A stretch of 64,000 nt of DNA. It comes from Ovis canadensis (Eukaryota > Chordata > Mammalia > Artiodactyla > Bovidae). Positions within the stretch are counted from its first letter, which is position 1; each line of letters begins with the position of its first letter. This document shows positions 45,601 to 58,720 of this stretch, in pieces. The notes under the pieces were generated by a model. The model saw only the letters and a list, made by a program, of their open reading frames with translations. It searched no databases and was not told where the DNA came from. The position numbers and the translations under genes are program-made. The stretch lies in contig NC_091245.1 of the NCBI RefSeq assembly GCF_042477335.2, positions 87,892,501 through 87,956,500 of the forward strand, read 5' to 3'.

Positions 45601-47084
45601 TGTTTGTAGAACTAAATTTGGGAACTGGGCCTAGGCTTGGATGAAGTTTCAGGCTATTTCAGGCCCTGAAATGGGTGGGGTAGTGAGAGGAAGGCTGGGG
45701 ATGGGAGATGAAAGTTCTGAGCAGGAACGTGGCCTGGACCTTACTCACTGGAAGGGCCTCTCTGCCCTCCTTCTGTCCCTACCCCGCCCCCCATGCCTCC
45801 TCGCCCAGCCCCTACAGGAGCAGGGAAACACTGTGTACTTGGGACTCTCCTCTATCAGCTCCTTGGGCCCCTGAGGACCCTCGCCCCACCCACACCTTCC
45901 CTGGTCTCTGTAAACAGGGCAAAGGCCTGAGCGGGTCTGTAGGAAACGGCTAGGGTCCTATGGAGCCAGGCCAATGTCCACACGCCTGGATTCTGGCTTG
46001 GGCCCTGCTCTTCGTCTTGGTCTGAAACGTTGTGTTGACCCTTTGTCCGACTCTGTTTGGAGTGTGGAAGTGACATGAGCTCATGATGGAGGCTGAGAGT
46101 CTTTCCTCACTGCTGCAGAATGGGACAAATGCTCAGGGTGGGGATGAGGGAGGTTAACTCTTTTCCTGGGAAGAGGCGAGGCCTTTGTTGGGGAAGGTGG
46201 GGCCTCCAACCCCCAAAGGGCTGCCAAGGCAGAGCACCTGTGCATCGTGAAGCAGAGGAATGTTTTAACGTCTGGACAGGCAGGCTCAAGGGACAGCCTT
46301 GGGAATCCAGGTCTGCCAGAGGGAGGCCCAGGAGGATGAAATGGTTAATGGTTTGTTGAAAAACAGGGAGAGTCCCTCCTCCAGGGGCCCAGCTGGCTGC
46401 AAAGCCAGGAGCAGAGGCTCCAAGGGTGATGCAATGGGGCCCGCCCTGCACACCAGAGAGGGTGAGGAAGGCGAGTTCCCACCCAGCAGCAGCCTCCACA
46501 CAGCAGCTGACCACTTTGTCTCCTCCAGCTCCAACAAACTGGCCACAGGCAGGATCTTTGGGGTGAACGGGGGCAAGACCCTGGCCACTTGAGATTTGGG
46601 AAGTTGCAGCTTCCACCTGTCCCACCAGTCTCAGTAGCACCTCTCCAATCAAGGCAGATGCCTCTACTAGCTCCCAGTAGGGTGTCTAATTGACCTGGCA
46701 AGGAGCAGGTAGCGGGCAGTAGGTGGGGAGGCGGTACATGTGACAGGCACAGATAGGCCCTGGTGCGCCTGCTCTCTGCACACTGGCACCTCCACCAGCC
46801 CAGTCTCCATTGCCTTGGGAAAGGATATCTGTCAGGGAGACAGTGTTCTAGAAGCTTCTAAAAGACTCAGGGCAATTCCAAGGGTTGGTAAGTCAATCTG
46901 AACTCGGGCTGGACTGCTGTCCTCCTCCCCACCCTGGGGTCTGGCAGCATCTCAGAGACATGGAGAAGATGACTTCTACTTCTAGGAGGGACTCTTCAGG
47001 GTGGGACAAAGGGAGAGAGTAAAGAGGAGGGCTCCTCTCTCAGAAGGAACCCAGATTTGGTGACCAAGGCCTGCTATTGACTCT

Positions 47085-47175
47085 AAGCCCCATGAGGACA
47101 GGAAGTGGGTCTGTCTTGCTGACTTTGGGCTCCCTGGCACCTAGCAGAGTTCGCGATCAATAAATAACTGACTGG
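47085..47175 (+). repeat. L2 3' end fragment
   Basis: 'agccccatgaggacaggaag', 'ctccctggcacctagcagag' and 'tcaataaataactgactgg'. Confidence 0.65.
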
Positions 47176-47704
47176 CAGAGACATGGGCAGAGGCTGAAGG
47201 CCAAAGCCAGTTTCACAATTTCTGGAGTCTGCCTTTTTGGTAAACTCCTTACCATAAACACACACACACACAGAAAAGTATGCAAAGCAGCACGAGAATC
47301 ATCAGAACAGACTCCCTGAACATTGTTTACAATTACTGGGTGACTTCTCAGCCTTAATTTTTATGAGCTTCCGCTCCAGAAACTGAAAAAAGATATATCA
47401 GACTCTCTGGTCCAACCTAGAAAAAAGTACCTGTGGAAGTCTGGAGAGGCTGCTAGACACACAGTAGCCAGACCCGGAGCCAAGTTGAGCCAGAGAAGTG
47501 ACAGCTGCTCTCGGCTGGAGCAGGTCCGGCCCTCCTTTTCAAGGAAGTACAATCCCAGTGTAAACAAGTCCTCAGGATCAGCAGTAACAGTCCTTTTCTG
47601 CAGCCAGCAGGTTTCTGTTTATTCCTGTCATTCTGGGAAGCAGGGCACAGAGAGAGTTCCAAATTCTCAACAGTAACTCCATTCCCATCCAGATTTCTAG
47701 CCTG

Positions 47705-47890
47705 GACCCACATCTTAATAACTGACATTTGCACAATACATGCAACTTGTTCAAAGCTCTTTGATATTTATTATTTTGCCGGACTGGGTCATCACAAGCC
47801 CTAGATGGAGAGCTATCATCCTGCTTTGCATGAGGAAGCAGAGACCAGGAAAAACACAGGATTCCAGTGGCCAACTTGGTAGTCGAGTCA
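47705..47890 (-). repeat. MIR-type SINE, antisense
   Basis: 'cacaatacatgcaacttgtt', 'tcatcacaagccctagatgg' and 'gcatgaggaagcagagacca' in antisense MIR order. Confidence 0.55.
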
Positions 47891-49159
47891 AGACTGGAGG
47901 CCACACCTCCAGTCTGCCTGGATGCCCAGCTTCCCTGCACACCATGCAACCTCCACATGAGTCAGCCCTCATGAGTTCCAGGCAGTGGACCTCACATGCC
48001 CTTACGGCCAAAGTGGGACTTCTCCCAGGCCCTGTTTACAGCCAGGAAAATTGACCCCACTGCTTAACATTCTTCCTCCTTCTCTCCAGCAGGACCTGGT
48101 GCTGTGACCCTGGCTTGTCGGCTGTGCTTGAAAGCCATTCCCATACTGTTCCTACCCTGACACACACTCTGTTTATATTGCACTGAGCTGGAAAGAACTC
48201 TAAGAACAAGAGGATAACGGTTAAGCAAACTCCTATGGCAATATGACGGCACCCTTGGGAAGCACTGACAATGATAAGTATGTAAACAATCTCAGTATGT
48301 GGTAATGTGTTTTTGAAATACTATAATTTGACAAAAACGGAATGACATGTACTTACCGATCACAGGTATGCAAAAGCATACTTCTGCAAACTGAGAAGAA
48401 CTGCAAGTGAACTTAAGGAGAGCTAGAGATTTTCATCTTCATAGGTTTTTCTTTCCCCTAAAGATTATGTTCAAAGTGAGCATAAATAGTAAAATAAATA
48501 ATACATATGATCATCATAAGCAGAAGAGGAGGAGGAGCCTTTTGTCTTGGCCTTAGTCCTCGGAGAGTCTCCCCAACAGGGCTGGCATTGCAGAGAAGAG
48601 CAGGAAGGAGGCGAGAAGAGGGAAACAGGGAATTGAGGGAAGTAGGAGAAAGGCCCACCAGGGGAGCCAGTGCCCAGAGCCACAGAGGTACAGCCTGCAG
48701 TCTTGCTCCGGGTGTCCCCGCAGGGCCAGCAGGGCAGACCAGCAATCCGAAGCCATGTTCCCAGGGCACCTTTCACATCACTTACTATACCTATGGTGCC
48801 TCCCAGGGTTGCACAATCAGGCACCTCTGGGACAGAAGGAAGATGGCTAAAGTGGGGCCAGTACCACAGGAGGTGAAGGGGCCCTAGGGAGAGCACAGCC
48901 CTGCTCTGGAGTGTGCCAGGCCAGCAGGGAGCAGGCAGGTGTGAAGGGTGCCACCCTAGGATTGCTGGGGCCTCTGGGATATGCGTGCACTGCACACAAA
49001 TTTAAAACTCAAACGGCTCAAGTTCACTCCTTATCTCAGCAGTCTCTCCACCTGACCTGCTTCTCCTCCTCGCGTTCATCACCACCCACCCACAGCTCAC
49101 CAGGCTCCGCAGGATCTTGCTCTCACAGCGGCTCTCATTGCACCCAGCCCTGCCCCTAT

Positions 49160-49430
49160 GCCCCACCCACACTGAAATCTTTACAGTTCTCCTAATATGC
49201 CAGGGTGCCTCAGGGCCCTGCCTTTTCTCAGGCTATTCCTTCAGCCTGAGATACCTTCTCTGGCTTATCCAGCTGCTTATCTGTCAAGAGTCAGCTGGAG
49301 CAGCATCTTCTGTATAAAGCCTTTCCTGCTCACCCTCCCATCCTCCACCCACCATCACTCCCAGGTAGGGATCGGCACTTCACTTGTCTCTGTGGTCCCA
49401 GCATCTAGTACTGCTCTGAGCACATCTTCA
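49160..49430 (+). repeat. L2 3' end
   Basis: 'atatgccagggtgcctcagg', 'gctattccttcagcctgaga', 'gtataaagcctttcctgctc' and 'gtggtcccagcatctagtac' follow L2 order. Confidence 0.6.
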
Positions 49431-49441
49431 GCAGTCATGGT

Positions 49442-49651
49442 GTGCGTGTGTCAGCTGCTCAGTAGTGCCTGACACTTTGTGACTCCATGGACTGTAGCCC
49501 ATCAGGCTCCTCCGTCCATGGGATTCTCCAAGCAAGAATGCTGGAGTGGGTAGCTATTTCCTTCTCCAGGGAATCTTCCCAACCCAGGGATCGAACCAGG
49601 GTCTCCTGCATTGCAGGCAGATTCTTTACCATCTGAGCCACCAGAGAAGCC
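49442..49651 (-). mobile_element. Bov-tA SINE, antisense
   Basis: 'cagctgctcagtagtgcctg', 'ccatgggattctccaagcaa', 'gggatcgaaccagggtctcc' and 'gagccaccagagaagccc'. Flanks 'cagcagtca' and 'cagcattca' may be the duplication. Confidence 0.9.
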
Positions 49652-51051
49652 CAGCATTCACTGTAGATTTTATGAATTTAAAAAAAATGAATGCACATGG
49701 AGTGTAATTTAGGGGGGTAGACAGAAGAATGAATTTGAGTAAGCAGTCCCAGCCCACCTGTGGTGGGCCACCATGCTTGTGGTGACAGCATCTCCTAGTT
49801 CACCTCTCTCTCCTCAGACTGCTCCTTTCTAGAGCATGCCCCCCCTCTGATTTCTACACCCTTTGGAGACTACTTCCCTCCACCACACACAAGTGTACCT
49901 GTCCTTGGGTCCCTGCTGTCCTCAAACCTGGGGTCCCCATAGCATCTGCCGTGTCTGTGTGGGTGGTGCAGTTCAGGGGAGTAAGCCCTGACTCACCCAC
50001 CTGACTCAGCATAGAGGCTCAGTGCAGAGAGGTGGGTGGGTAGGCTGGTAGCCAGACCCAGGGCCAGGTTGGGTAGGATGTTTATTTGTTTCATGCATAA
50101 GCAGTCACAGCCATGGCCTTGTGGGGCCCTCTGGGGGAGGGAGGAGGGAGCGTGCAACGGCTCTCACCAGCGTCATGTCATCACACTCTAACTGGGTGAA
50201 CGCTTTGATCTGCAGCCCATACCCGGCGGGTGGGATGGCAACTGCCCATGTCCTCTGCAGAGGGCTGGTTTCCAGGAATGCCCTTGGTGGCTCTCGCCTG
50301 ACATGAGCCACCTAGGCCTACTGCCTTTCCACCCGGGCAAGGCGTGCTGGGTCCCCACCTTCAGTGCAAGCACTCTGACTCGCCTCAGCCAGCCTCCCCA
50401 GCCTCCCTTTGGGCCGGACACTCGGGTAAGTGAAGTCACGTCTGTTGATCTTCCTGTGGCTCAGACTGCAAAGTTACTGCTTTCTCTAGGTCTGGCCCTG
50501 TTGTCACCATTGTCCACAGCAGGAGCAGGCAATTCTGTGGGTCTAGTATCAGAGAAAACCTGTTACTTTGGTTCAGGCGGAATAAAAGAGGGGCTGAACT
50601 CCAGTCCCCAGCCAGCTCTTTAGCAGCCTGAACATTAACATGCATGGCAGAGCTGGGGCTGACAGACAAAGTCAAAAGACACCTATGCTTTTTTCTTTTT
50701 TTTTTTTCAAATAAGCTAACCTAAGTCACATGCTTTCCTATTCATGGGATATGGAGTTTTCACCTCTGTTCTAGCTGGCTCTGTCTCTGTTCTCTAAGGA
50801 GACAGCTCTGATCCCTGGACGCTGCCAACAGTTTGGGCAAACTCACACGATGAAAGCTACTTCAGGCCATATAGGCAAAGAGTCCTGGGTGGGCAGGCAT
50901 AGCTCCTGGCCCCAGCTGAGAAATAAGAAAAAGTGCCAGTCTGGCACCCTTATGGATCAATCTCGTATTCTGCTCCCCAATCTCTTTCTCTCTTCTGCTA
51001 CACGAATACTTCTGAGAGGGAAGTCGAGGGGCCTGAAAGAGTGGGCATAGG

Positions 51052-51247
51052 CGGGATTTCCCTGGTGGTCCAGTGGTTAAGACTCTGTGCTGTCACTGTA
51101 GGGGGCTTGAGTTTGATTCCTACTCAGGGAACTAAGATCCTACAGGCGGGATGGCGCAGCCGGAAAGAAAAAAATGTATTTACACCATCTGAAACTAACA
51201 GAACATTGTAAATCAACTACATTTGAATTTAAATTTTTTTTAATTAA
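51052..51247 (+). mobile_element. CHR-2 SINE fused to an L1-type 3' tail, one TSD
   Basis: CHR-2 head and body ('gggatttccctggtggtcca' to 'ggcgcagccggaaagaaa') run straight into L1 3'-end text ('ctgaaactaacagaacattg', 'taaatcaactacatttgaat') and a T/A-rich end. The same target sequence, aaagagtgggca plus four further bases (KAGG-like), lies on both outer sides (51036-51051 and 51248-51263), so the whole unit appears to be a single insertion. Confidence 0.72.
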
Positions 51248-51284
51248 AAAGAGTGGGCAGAGGAGAGAACCCTAAAATGAAGAT

Positions 51285-51392
51285 TTGCAGAAGTGCCTCC
51301 TTCCAGACACTTCCACAACCTATTTCAAACAGGCAGCCTTGCAGAAGTGCCTCCTTCCAGACACTTCCACAACCTATTTCAAACAGGCAGCC
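51285..51392. repeat. perfect 54-bp tandem duplication
   Basis: Copies at 51285-51338 and 51339-51392, both starting 'ttgcagaagtgcctccttcc' and ending 'caaacaggcagcc', identical by eye. The unit is a multiple of three, so it gives an 18-residue repeat in any open frame, but I see no evidence that it is coding. Confidence 0.95.
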
Positions 51393-52924
51393 TCAAGGGG
51401 CTGGGCGGCTGGAACATGGGATTCTCTGACTAAGACTTCTGAGGCCCCAGAAGCAAGCATTTCACACTCTTCCCAACATTTTGTAAACCAGTGGGGAAAA
51501 CGTTACTTCAAGCCACAACTTCTTTCTTCAGAGTTGAGCTGCCGGGTCTCTGAGGTGGGAGGAAGAAGGTGGGATGGGAGGAATTTAGGAAAGGGGCCCT
51601 GGGAAGTCTTGAACACTCAGCAGAGTGGAGAGGGATCTGGCTTCCCAGTCAATCATAGAGGGAAGGGTGAGGCGGAGGGATGGGAAGGGAGAAACAGGAG
51701 GAAGGGGGATGAGACAGGCAATGGACTAGGGAGCTTTGTGGGGTGGTGGGGCTAATGAGAAGTCCCGGGTGACGAGATGGCCAAAATAACTTTTCAGAAC
51801 ATTTCAGAAATGTGACTTCAAATTGTTTGTGATGTGATGTAACCTCTCCCTTGTGGCCCACAAAACTTCATTAAAAGTTCTGCTACATGTTACAGCATTA
51901 TTTTTGTGGTTGTTTTGGAATAGGGGTGGGAGTTGAAAGAAGGGACTGTTATCCACATTTGAATTGACAAGCAGGAACTAAAGAAACAGCCACAAAGACC
52001 AGAATAGTGACTAAAACTTCAGACGAGGCAGAAAACTAGAGCCAGAGGTAACCTTGAAAATTTCTGTCCCCCGAGTAATTCACAGAAATCGGGGAGGGGG
52101 GAGCATTGGACTTTCCACAGGACGTGGAAGTTTGAGCCAATGTCATTTGAATGTCAAAGGACAAGCAACCTCAGCTGACACTGCCTCACCAGCTGGACTA
52201 AGCCTTTAGAAACAAAAAACGCGTTACACACATCTGTACTATCCACGGCCTTGGCACAGGGGTAGCACATAGCCAGGCCCAGTAAAAGCATGTGAATAGT
52301 TCATGAATGCCCTAGTGCCTCCCTGGAACCTGGCAGAGCCAAACGCTTGGGGGTGAGGGGATGGAGGGGCACGTCGACTTCTCTTCCCCTCCCCCACCCC
52401 TTTTCCTCTCCCACCCTCTTAACCATCTTTAGCCCTATCCCATCAGCTCCGCGACATGAAGAACCTGTAAACAAGCAAGGCCCAGCGGAGACGGTGGTGG
52501 AGGAGGTCACAAAGTGTTGCGCAGAAACCACACTGCTCTGGTTCTGTTCTGCCCACTCTTACGGTGTCAAAGAGGCAAACGCTGCCTCTTGGGAAGGAGA
52601 TTCTGGTTCAAAGAGCCTGACCATGGGGCAGTGAGCTAGTGGGCTACCTAGGGCGCCGGAAGCTTCCTAGGACTGGCTGTAGGCTGTGTTGTGTAAGGCT
52701 TTGGTACTCGTTCCCAAGCATCCCTACACCCTTCTGAGGCCTCCCCTGGCATCCCGCAGTCCAAAGGCCCTCCAGCACCGCGGCAACCTTGCAGAAACCG
52801 CGGGCTGCTCGCAAGGTAATGGCGCCACCTGGCGGCATACAAGGGTGCGGCTCACCCCTGGAGCTTCCCCCTTCACCCGCGAACGAGGAAGAAAAGGTGG
52901 CTTCAGCGGCCCAGTCCAACGTGG

Positions 52925-53509
<585 letters not shown>

Positions 53510-54828
53510 TAGTTTGGGACTTAAGGGGCGAGGTTTCAGGGACCCAGGACTACAGAGGTGGTGTGAAGGGTGGAGAGTGAGCGGCCCCAGGCCTATCCCA
53601 AGCTGGAAAGGCCGACCCTGACCTCACTTTCCTTTGTCCCTCGGCCCAAGTCCTCCGGGATCTTTTCGAAACCCGGCAGGGCCAGGCCTTAAATTTGCGG
53701 CTGACTTATCCTAGGTGAAGGGCCTCAGAGACGGGAGTGGGAGAGAGGTGAGCGAAGTCTGCTGACCCCAGTGACCAGCCCCAGGGGATGAGGGTGTACA
53801 GGAACTCTCCCCTCAGGTGAGCGGGTAAATCTGATAGTGCTTCTTTGGGAGCTGTGGCCAGCTTATCCAACAACTGCGTGTGATCTTGGAGGCAAGATGG
53901 GGAAAAAAAAATGCGTGGAGCTAGCTAGCTCTTTTATGCAGGTGAAAAGCATGAGGGCAGCATGAAATTGAAGACTAATTTTCATTTTCTGTGGTCGTCT
54001 GGTTGCTTCGACACATGTAAGGAATTTGGAGGTTGGTGACAGCAGACACTGTCATGGATACAGGTTGATCGTAGAGTCGTGTGAATAGATCACTTCGGCA
54101 TCCCTTGAGAAAGGAGCTTGGGTGGGTTGGAGGGGTGGGTGGTGAGGAGCGATTGCTCATTCTTTACTGCACTTACTGAGGCAGAACAGGTTTAGTCTAT
54201 TATGCTGTGGGTTGAGCTCAAAGAACATCCTTCTGATTCTTTTACTTTGGAAGATTAAATGGCAGCCTTTGGAAGTATTAACCTAACCAGCTCTCTGAGT
54301 GGTGGAATTGGGATCCTTGGTGCTTTCTGAGTGTTTGCTGCCAACCACATTTTGATTTTCTACATCACTGGCACCAGTTAACGGAGAACAAGAGAACCTT
54401 AGCAGAGAACCTTTCTGAAACCAGTAAGAACCTGGGTAAATATTTCCCTCCTATATAAAGACAGAGTTTCAAGGCTGTCCCCACCTGCAGTGTTTGATGG
54501 GATGCACTGCTGGCGTAAGCTGCACAAAGCAAGATTTGTAGATAGTGACAGTCCTTCAGGCTGTGGGAGAGATGATTTTTTTGTTTGTTTTTTTCTTTTA
54601 AGGAAATTAACCTGCCACTCCAGAAATCTAATATAGGATTGAAAAGAGAGGTCACCATTGTGTGCTGTAGCTCTGTCTTCCCACAAAATTTAGATCTTAC
54701 GCAACAAAATGCCTTATAAAACCTTGCAGAAGATCCCTTGATTCTAAGAAGTCTGATTAATCTTATTTTTAGTGCTCTCAGTTCAGCTGACTGCTTTGTT
54801 GGAGCAGTAACCCTTTGTAATCTGCACT

Positions 54829-55095
54829 GGTGCTAAGTCACTGCAGTTGTGTCCAACTCTGTGCGACCCCATAGACGGCAGCCCACCAGGCTCCCCCGTC
54901 CCTGGGATTCTCCAGGCAAGAACACTGGAGTGGGTTGCCATTTCCTTCTCCAGTGCATGAAAGTGAAAAGTGAAAGTGAAGTCGCTCAGTCGTGTCTGAC
55001 TCTTAGCGACCTCATGGACTGCAGCCCACCAGGCTCCTCTGTCCATGGGATTTTCCAGGCAAGAGTACTGGAGTGGGCTGCCACTGCCTTCTCGA
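54829..55095 (-). mobile_element. BOV-A2 dimeric SINE with perfect TSD, in AHCYL1 intron 1
   Basis: Two antisense monomers with linker 'gaaagtgaaaagtgaaagtg'. Flanked by the perfect 14-bp duplication ttgtaatctgcact at 54815-54828 and 55096-55109, which points to a recent insertion. Confidence 0.95.
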
Positions 55096-55344
55096 TTGTA
55101 ATCTGCACTAGGTGGAGACAAAGTGTACATAAGCAGACTGTGTAAGGATAGTACTTGTGATGAGTTAGGGAGAAGAATGGGAACATCCTGGTACCCTCAT
55201 TCCCCGAAATCTTCCTCTCTGCATAGCCTTTTGTTGGCCTAGTGGCTTCAGGGATTAGGCCTCTTTATTCTTACTTGCCTTTATTTTAGTAAGGTTTTAT
55301 TCCTGCAGGTGCCACTAGTAATAAAACAGAAGTTTGTATTGTAG

Positions 55345-55450
55345 ACTATAAATTCCATAAAGGCGGAAACGTGTGTTCACCATTGTATCCATTGTGCCCC
55401 AGCTCTGTACCTAGCATATAGTGGGTATTCAAATAGTAATTGCCCATCTG
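55345..55450 (+). repeat. L2 3' end fragment
   Basis: 'gactataaattccataaagg', 'accattgtatccattgtgcc' and 'gtacctagcatatagtgggt'. Confidence 0.65.
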
Positions 55451-58400
55451 GCTGGCTAACTGGTAATTGAGATGTCTGTATGGCTGCCTACCAGGAATAA
55501 ATAACTCTTTTCCCCCCTTTTTTTTCCAAGGAGGAATGTTGCTAATGTGTATCACTGTCAGGCCAAGTACTAATGATTTTAGAGATTCATATTCCATTAG
55601 CTCAAAGGAGTGGTCTCTGCCAGGAATGTGGGAAGACCCTGTTGTAAGTCTCCATTTGCTGGTAAATGTACCCCTGTGTTTCTTATTAATCTTGCTCTTT
55701 CTGAGCTTTGTTGTTTAGTGTTTGCACAGCACTTTTTATTAAAGTGCTTTATGATGACTACCCTTCCCCTAGTGATGATAAAAAAAGGCCTTTATTTAGT
55801 TAATGGGTTCGTTGAGGACTAGTCAAGGTCACATAGCAAGTCCTAACTGTTTTTTCATCACTTTAGCTGAACTGGACATTATGACTTAGGTCACTTTTGT
55901 ACTTCTGCCATGTGTTGATAATGTGAGAAAGCGTGAGCAAAGTAAGAGAAAAAATTTTATCTTGGCATGCATTGAATGGTGTGAGAAAAGGCCTCTTCAA
56001 ATAGTGCTGTCCTTTGCCTGTGAGAATTCAGCATGGCTCTCGACCAGCTAATCCTTGGATCACTCTAAGCCTGAGGCCCCTTGGGAAATGAGGACATTTC
56101 TGGTGCCAGCCAGAGGCTATAGGTTACTTCAGGGTGACCCTGATGGTCCTCAGTCAGATCAGATTCCTGTGTAACTGTGAAGTTTTATTCACTTTGGGGA
56201 AGTTTGGGTGTCCTTCCATTAAGTGCATAAATAGCAAGATTCTAAAACTAATCACAAGTTACTCATTTTTGAATGCCGTGAGAGCTACCACAGTACTATG
56301 TAGATAATATGACTCCACGGTCCTATTCAAAGCTTGATCTGAGTATCAGAAAGCCAGCTAAATGGGTCCCAACTTGAGCAAATGAGCTTCTGTGCCTCAA
56401 TTTCCTTATCTGCCAAATCAGTGCTTTGTTTTTAGAACATGTGCAGATAGGTATATGTTGGGAGTAAGCAAAATGATTTTTAAAAAGAAATATATTAGTG
56501 TACTTATACTCTCTGTCTTTAATGAGCATTTGAAATGACTTACAACACAGGACACATACAGTATAAATGAGGAGCCCAAACTATAGAAAAAAGGGAAAAA
56601 AATGTTGTTAACCCTGAGGGCTAAGACAGTTGATGAGGCTGGCTGATCATCACAGCAACCCTAAGCTTCCTAGGAGCTGGAGAATGAATCAGAGTTACAG
56701 TCTCATTAGCAGACATGGGAAATAATCTATACCAATTCCTCAGGGAGGCAACTTCTGCTGACACTGAAGTTCTAAACGATATTTTCATGTGATAGTATTA
56801 ATAACTACAGTATGATTTGTGTGTGAAGTCTTGTTCACCAGCTGTCACTGGTGATTTCAGATGGAATTGCCAGGAGAATTTGGGTGAGAAAAGGAGACCT
56901 AGAGTTGTAAGGTCCATGTACATTATATCACAGCTGAAGAGGATCCTTGTTTAATGTTGGCAGTTGGATCAGTCAAACCGAACAAGTCAGCCAGTTCTCC
57001 ATCTTCGCTGGGTATTCATCCCTCTTTTTCTGCTACTTTGTATTGCAGTGGTAATATTTGTCCTTGGGCCTTTGGAAATTAAGATTGTGTCAAATTGGGT
57101 TGTTGGTTTTTTTTAATTTCCCCCCATAGTGTAAACCCAAGTTTGTTGATGAAGCCTCCTGAGATGGACATGTTTCTTTGGAAGGCCTGTCAGAACACCT
57201 GTACTTCTGAACGTATAGAGTGACTCTCTAGAGTGAAACATTAGGCATTTGACTAGGATCTATACAGTCAAACCTTACCACCAACATAGTAAGGAAGAAG
57301 AGAAAAAAAACGCAACAGAACTACTTTTGCTTGTAGGATATTCTTTGTAGGATGTATTTGAATAAAGCATATGTGGAACTAATTCATCAGAAGGGTCAGC
57401 TGAGACTTACGGAAGCATACCAGATAGAGACCCAGTAAGTAATGCTTAGACATTTAACCTATTAGGTGAAATCCAGGATGATTTTTTTTTTTAAATCAGG
57501 ATTTTGTTGTGGCTAATTCTTGGTGCAGTTTCATAAAATTCACACCAGCACTACTTAGATTCACTTAGGTTGGCATTTCCTATCCTCTCCACATCATTAG
57601 TGTCTGTTACTTCTCTTTAGAATGACCACTGTTTTAGTGCCAGTCTTTGAGCAGGAGTCAGAGGTATAAGAAGATCCTATCTCTTTTAGATTTCTCCACA
57701 GATACTGGTTACCTCTCCCTTTCTTATTGGATTCTGTTCAGTTTGTCAGGCACAGATTTCGTATTACTTTGTTGTAAGTTCCTTTAGATTTTTAGCTTGT
57801 AACAGAACATTGCCTACATTCCTTGCTGTCAGTGTTATAAATCTGTACCTTTTGTTTCTTGAGGAGGGTGTCCTCTGGCTCCAGCCTGTTACCCAGTATA
57901 ATATTCTTGTAAAATTGTTTGTAAAAGATATTTTGATACATAGAATCATGTCGATCTTTAGCTGCCTGTGACTCCTAAAAGTTTATTCCGCCACCTCACG
58001 TAGTTATAATCTGTAAATAAACACTTGAATGCTCTCCTTCTTGAAGCTGTTACTTAAAGGAACTAGCCAGTAAAGGAGAATCATGTATACCTGACTGTTT
58101 CTCAAGTTTGGAAACTTGAATATTAAAATTTTATAAAGAAAGGCCACCCTTATACTGGATATAATAATTCAGAATACATCACATTGAGGTGGGTCCGAAG
58201 CACACCCCTCCTGCATGAAGAACAATCCGTTCACCTAGACTAGAATTTTTTTCCTGAAATCCAAGAATCCAAAGTTAAAGACAGTCTTACCACAAATTTT
58301 CTTTCCAACTCTTGTCAATGCTATCAGTGCCTTGAATGTGGTAATTATTTAAAAATTCACCTCGATTTCTATTCACATGAATTCTGTTCTGATTCCATAT

Positions 58401-58499
58401 TTCCCTTTATCTCATTCAGGTAGTTCTCTTGCAATCCCACTTTGGTTTCGCTGTTACATAAGACCTCTTAATGTCCCCCTTTCTGTTTCTAAAACTGTG

Positions 58500-58720
58500 A
58501 GGAGTAGTACAATGTAAGTTAAGCACTTGATTTTGCAGTAAAGTTTGCCTCCAGAATCTACCACCTTGAAATTGTGTGACCTTTGGCCAACTTGGGTGGC
58601 TTAACCTGTTTGAACCTCCGTGTTTTTTTTTTTAACCTTAAAATGAGGAATAATGATAGTACTACAGGATAGTTGAGATTAGCATTTAATAAAGACTAAT
58701 TAGTGTATTTATCCCAGCCT
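58500..58720 (+). repeat. MIR SINE
   Basis: 'gaaattgtgtgacctttggc', 'gtggcttaacctgtttgaac', 'ccttaaaatgaggaataatg' and 'gagattagcatttaataaag' in MIR order. Confidence 0.7.

Larger units (their letters stand above)
9591..52780. other. CSF1-AHCYL1 intergenic interval
   Basis: No protein-coding gene is supported here. Stretches of more than 300 bp in which I recognise neither gene nor repeat: 9600-10180, 11050-11450, 11811-12690, 12935-13840, 18900-19585, 19630-20080, 20580-21000, 21215-21565, 21710-22260 (with A/T homopolymers around 22022-22067), 24440-25210, 26150-27120 (AT-rich), 27345-27700, 34085-35740 (AT-rich, includes an inverted repeat), 37175-38160, 43990-44700, 44915-45290, 45600-47085, 47180-47700, 47910-49160, 49655-50080, 50440-51035 and 51393-52780. 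45600-46750 and 48500-49000 are GC-rich and look single-copy. Confidence 0.7.

Noticed and set aside
46107..46652. Overlapping long frames on both strands (up to 181 codons)
   Set aside because: Several frames are open at once in GC-rich DNA, the mark of low stop density and not of coding. No homology recognised.
48471..48995. 174-codon minus and 126-codon plus frames
   Set aside because: Mutually overlapping, no recognised protein, no splice or poly(A) context.
11588..51175. tRNA-like heads of Bov-tA and CHR SINEs
   Set aside because: Diverged retroposon heads without a full cloverleaf; not functional tRNA genes.
51285..51755. 156-codon frame containing an 18-residue duplicated segment
   Set aside because: The repeat is explained by the 54-bp DNA duplication; the start is non-ATG and the rest is Gly/Arg-rich low complexity.
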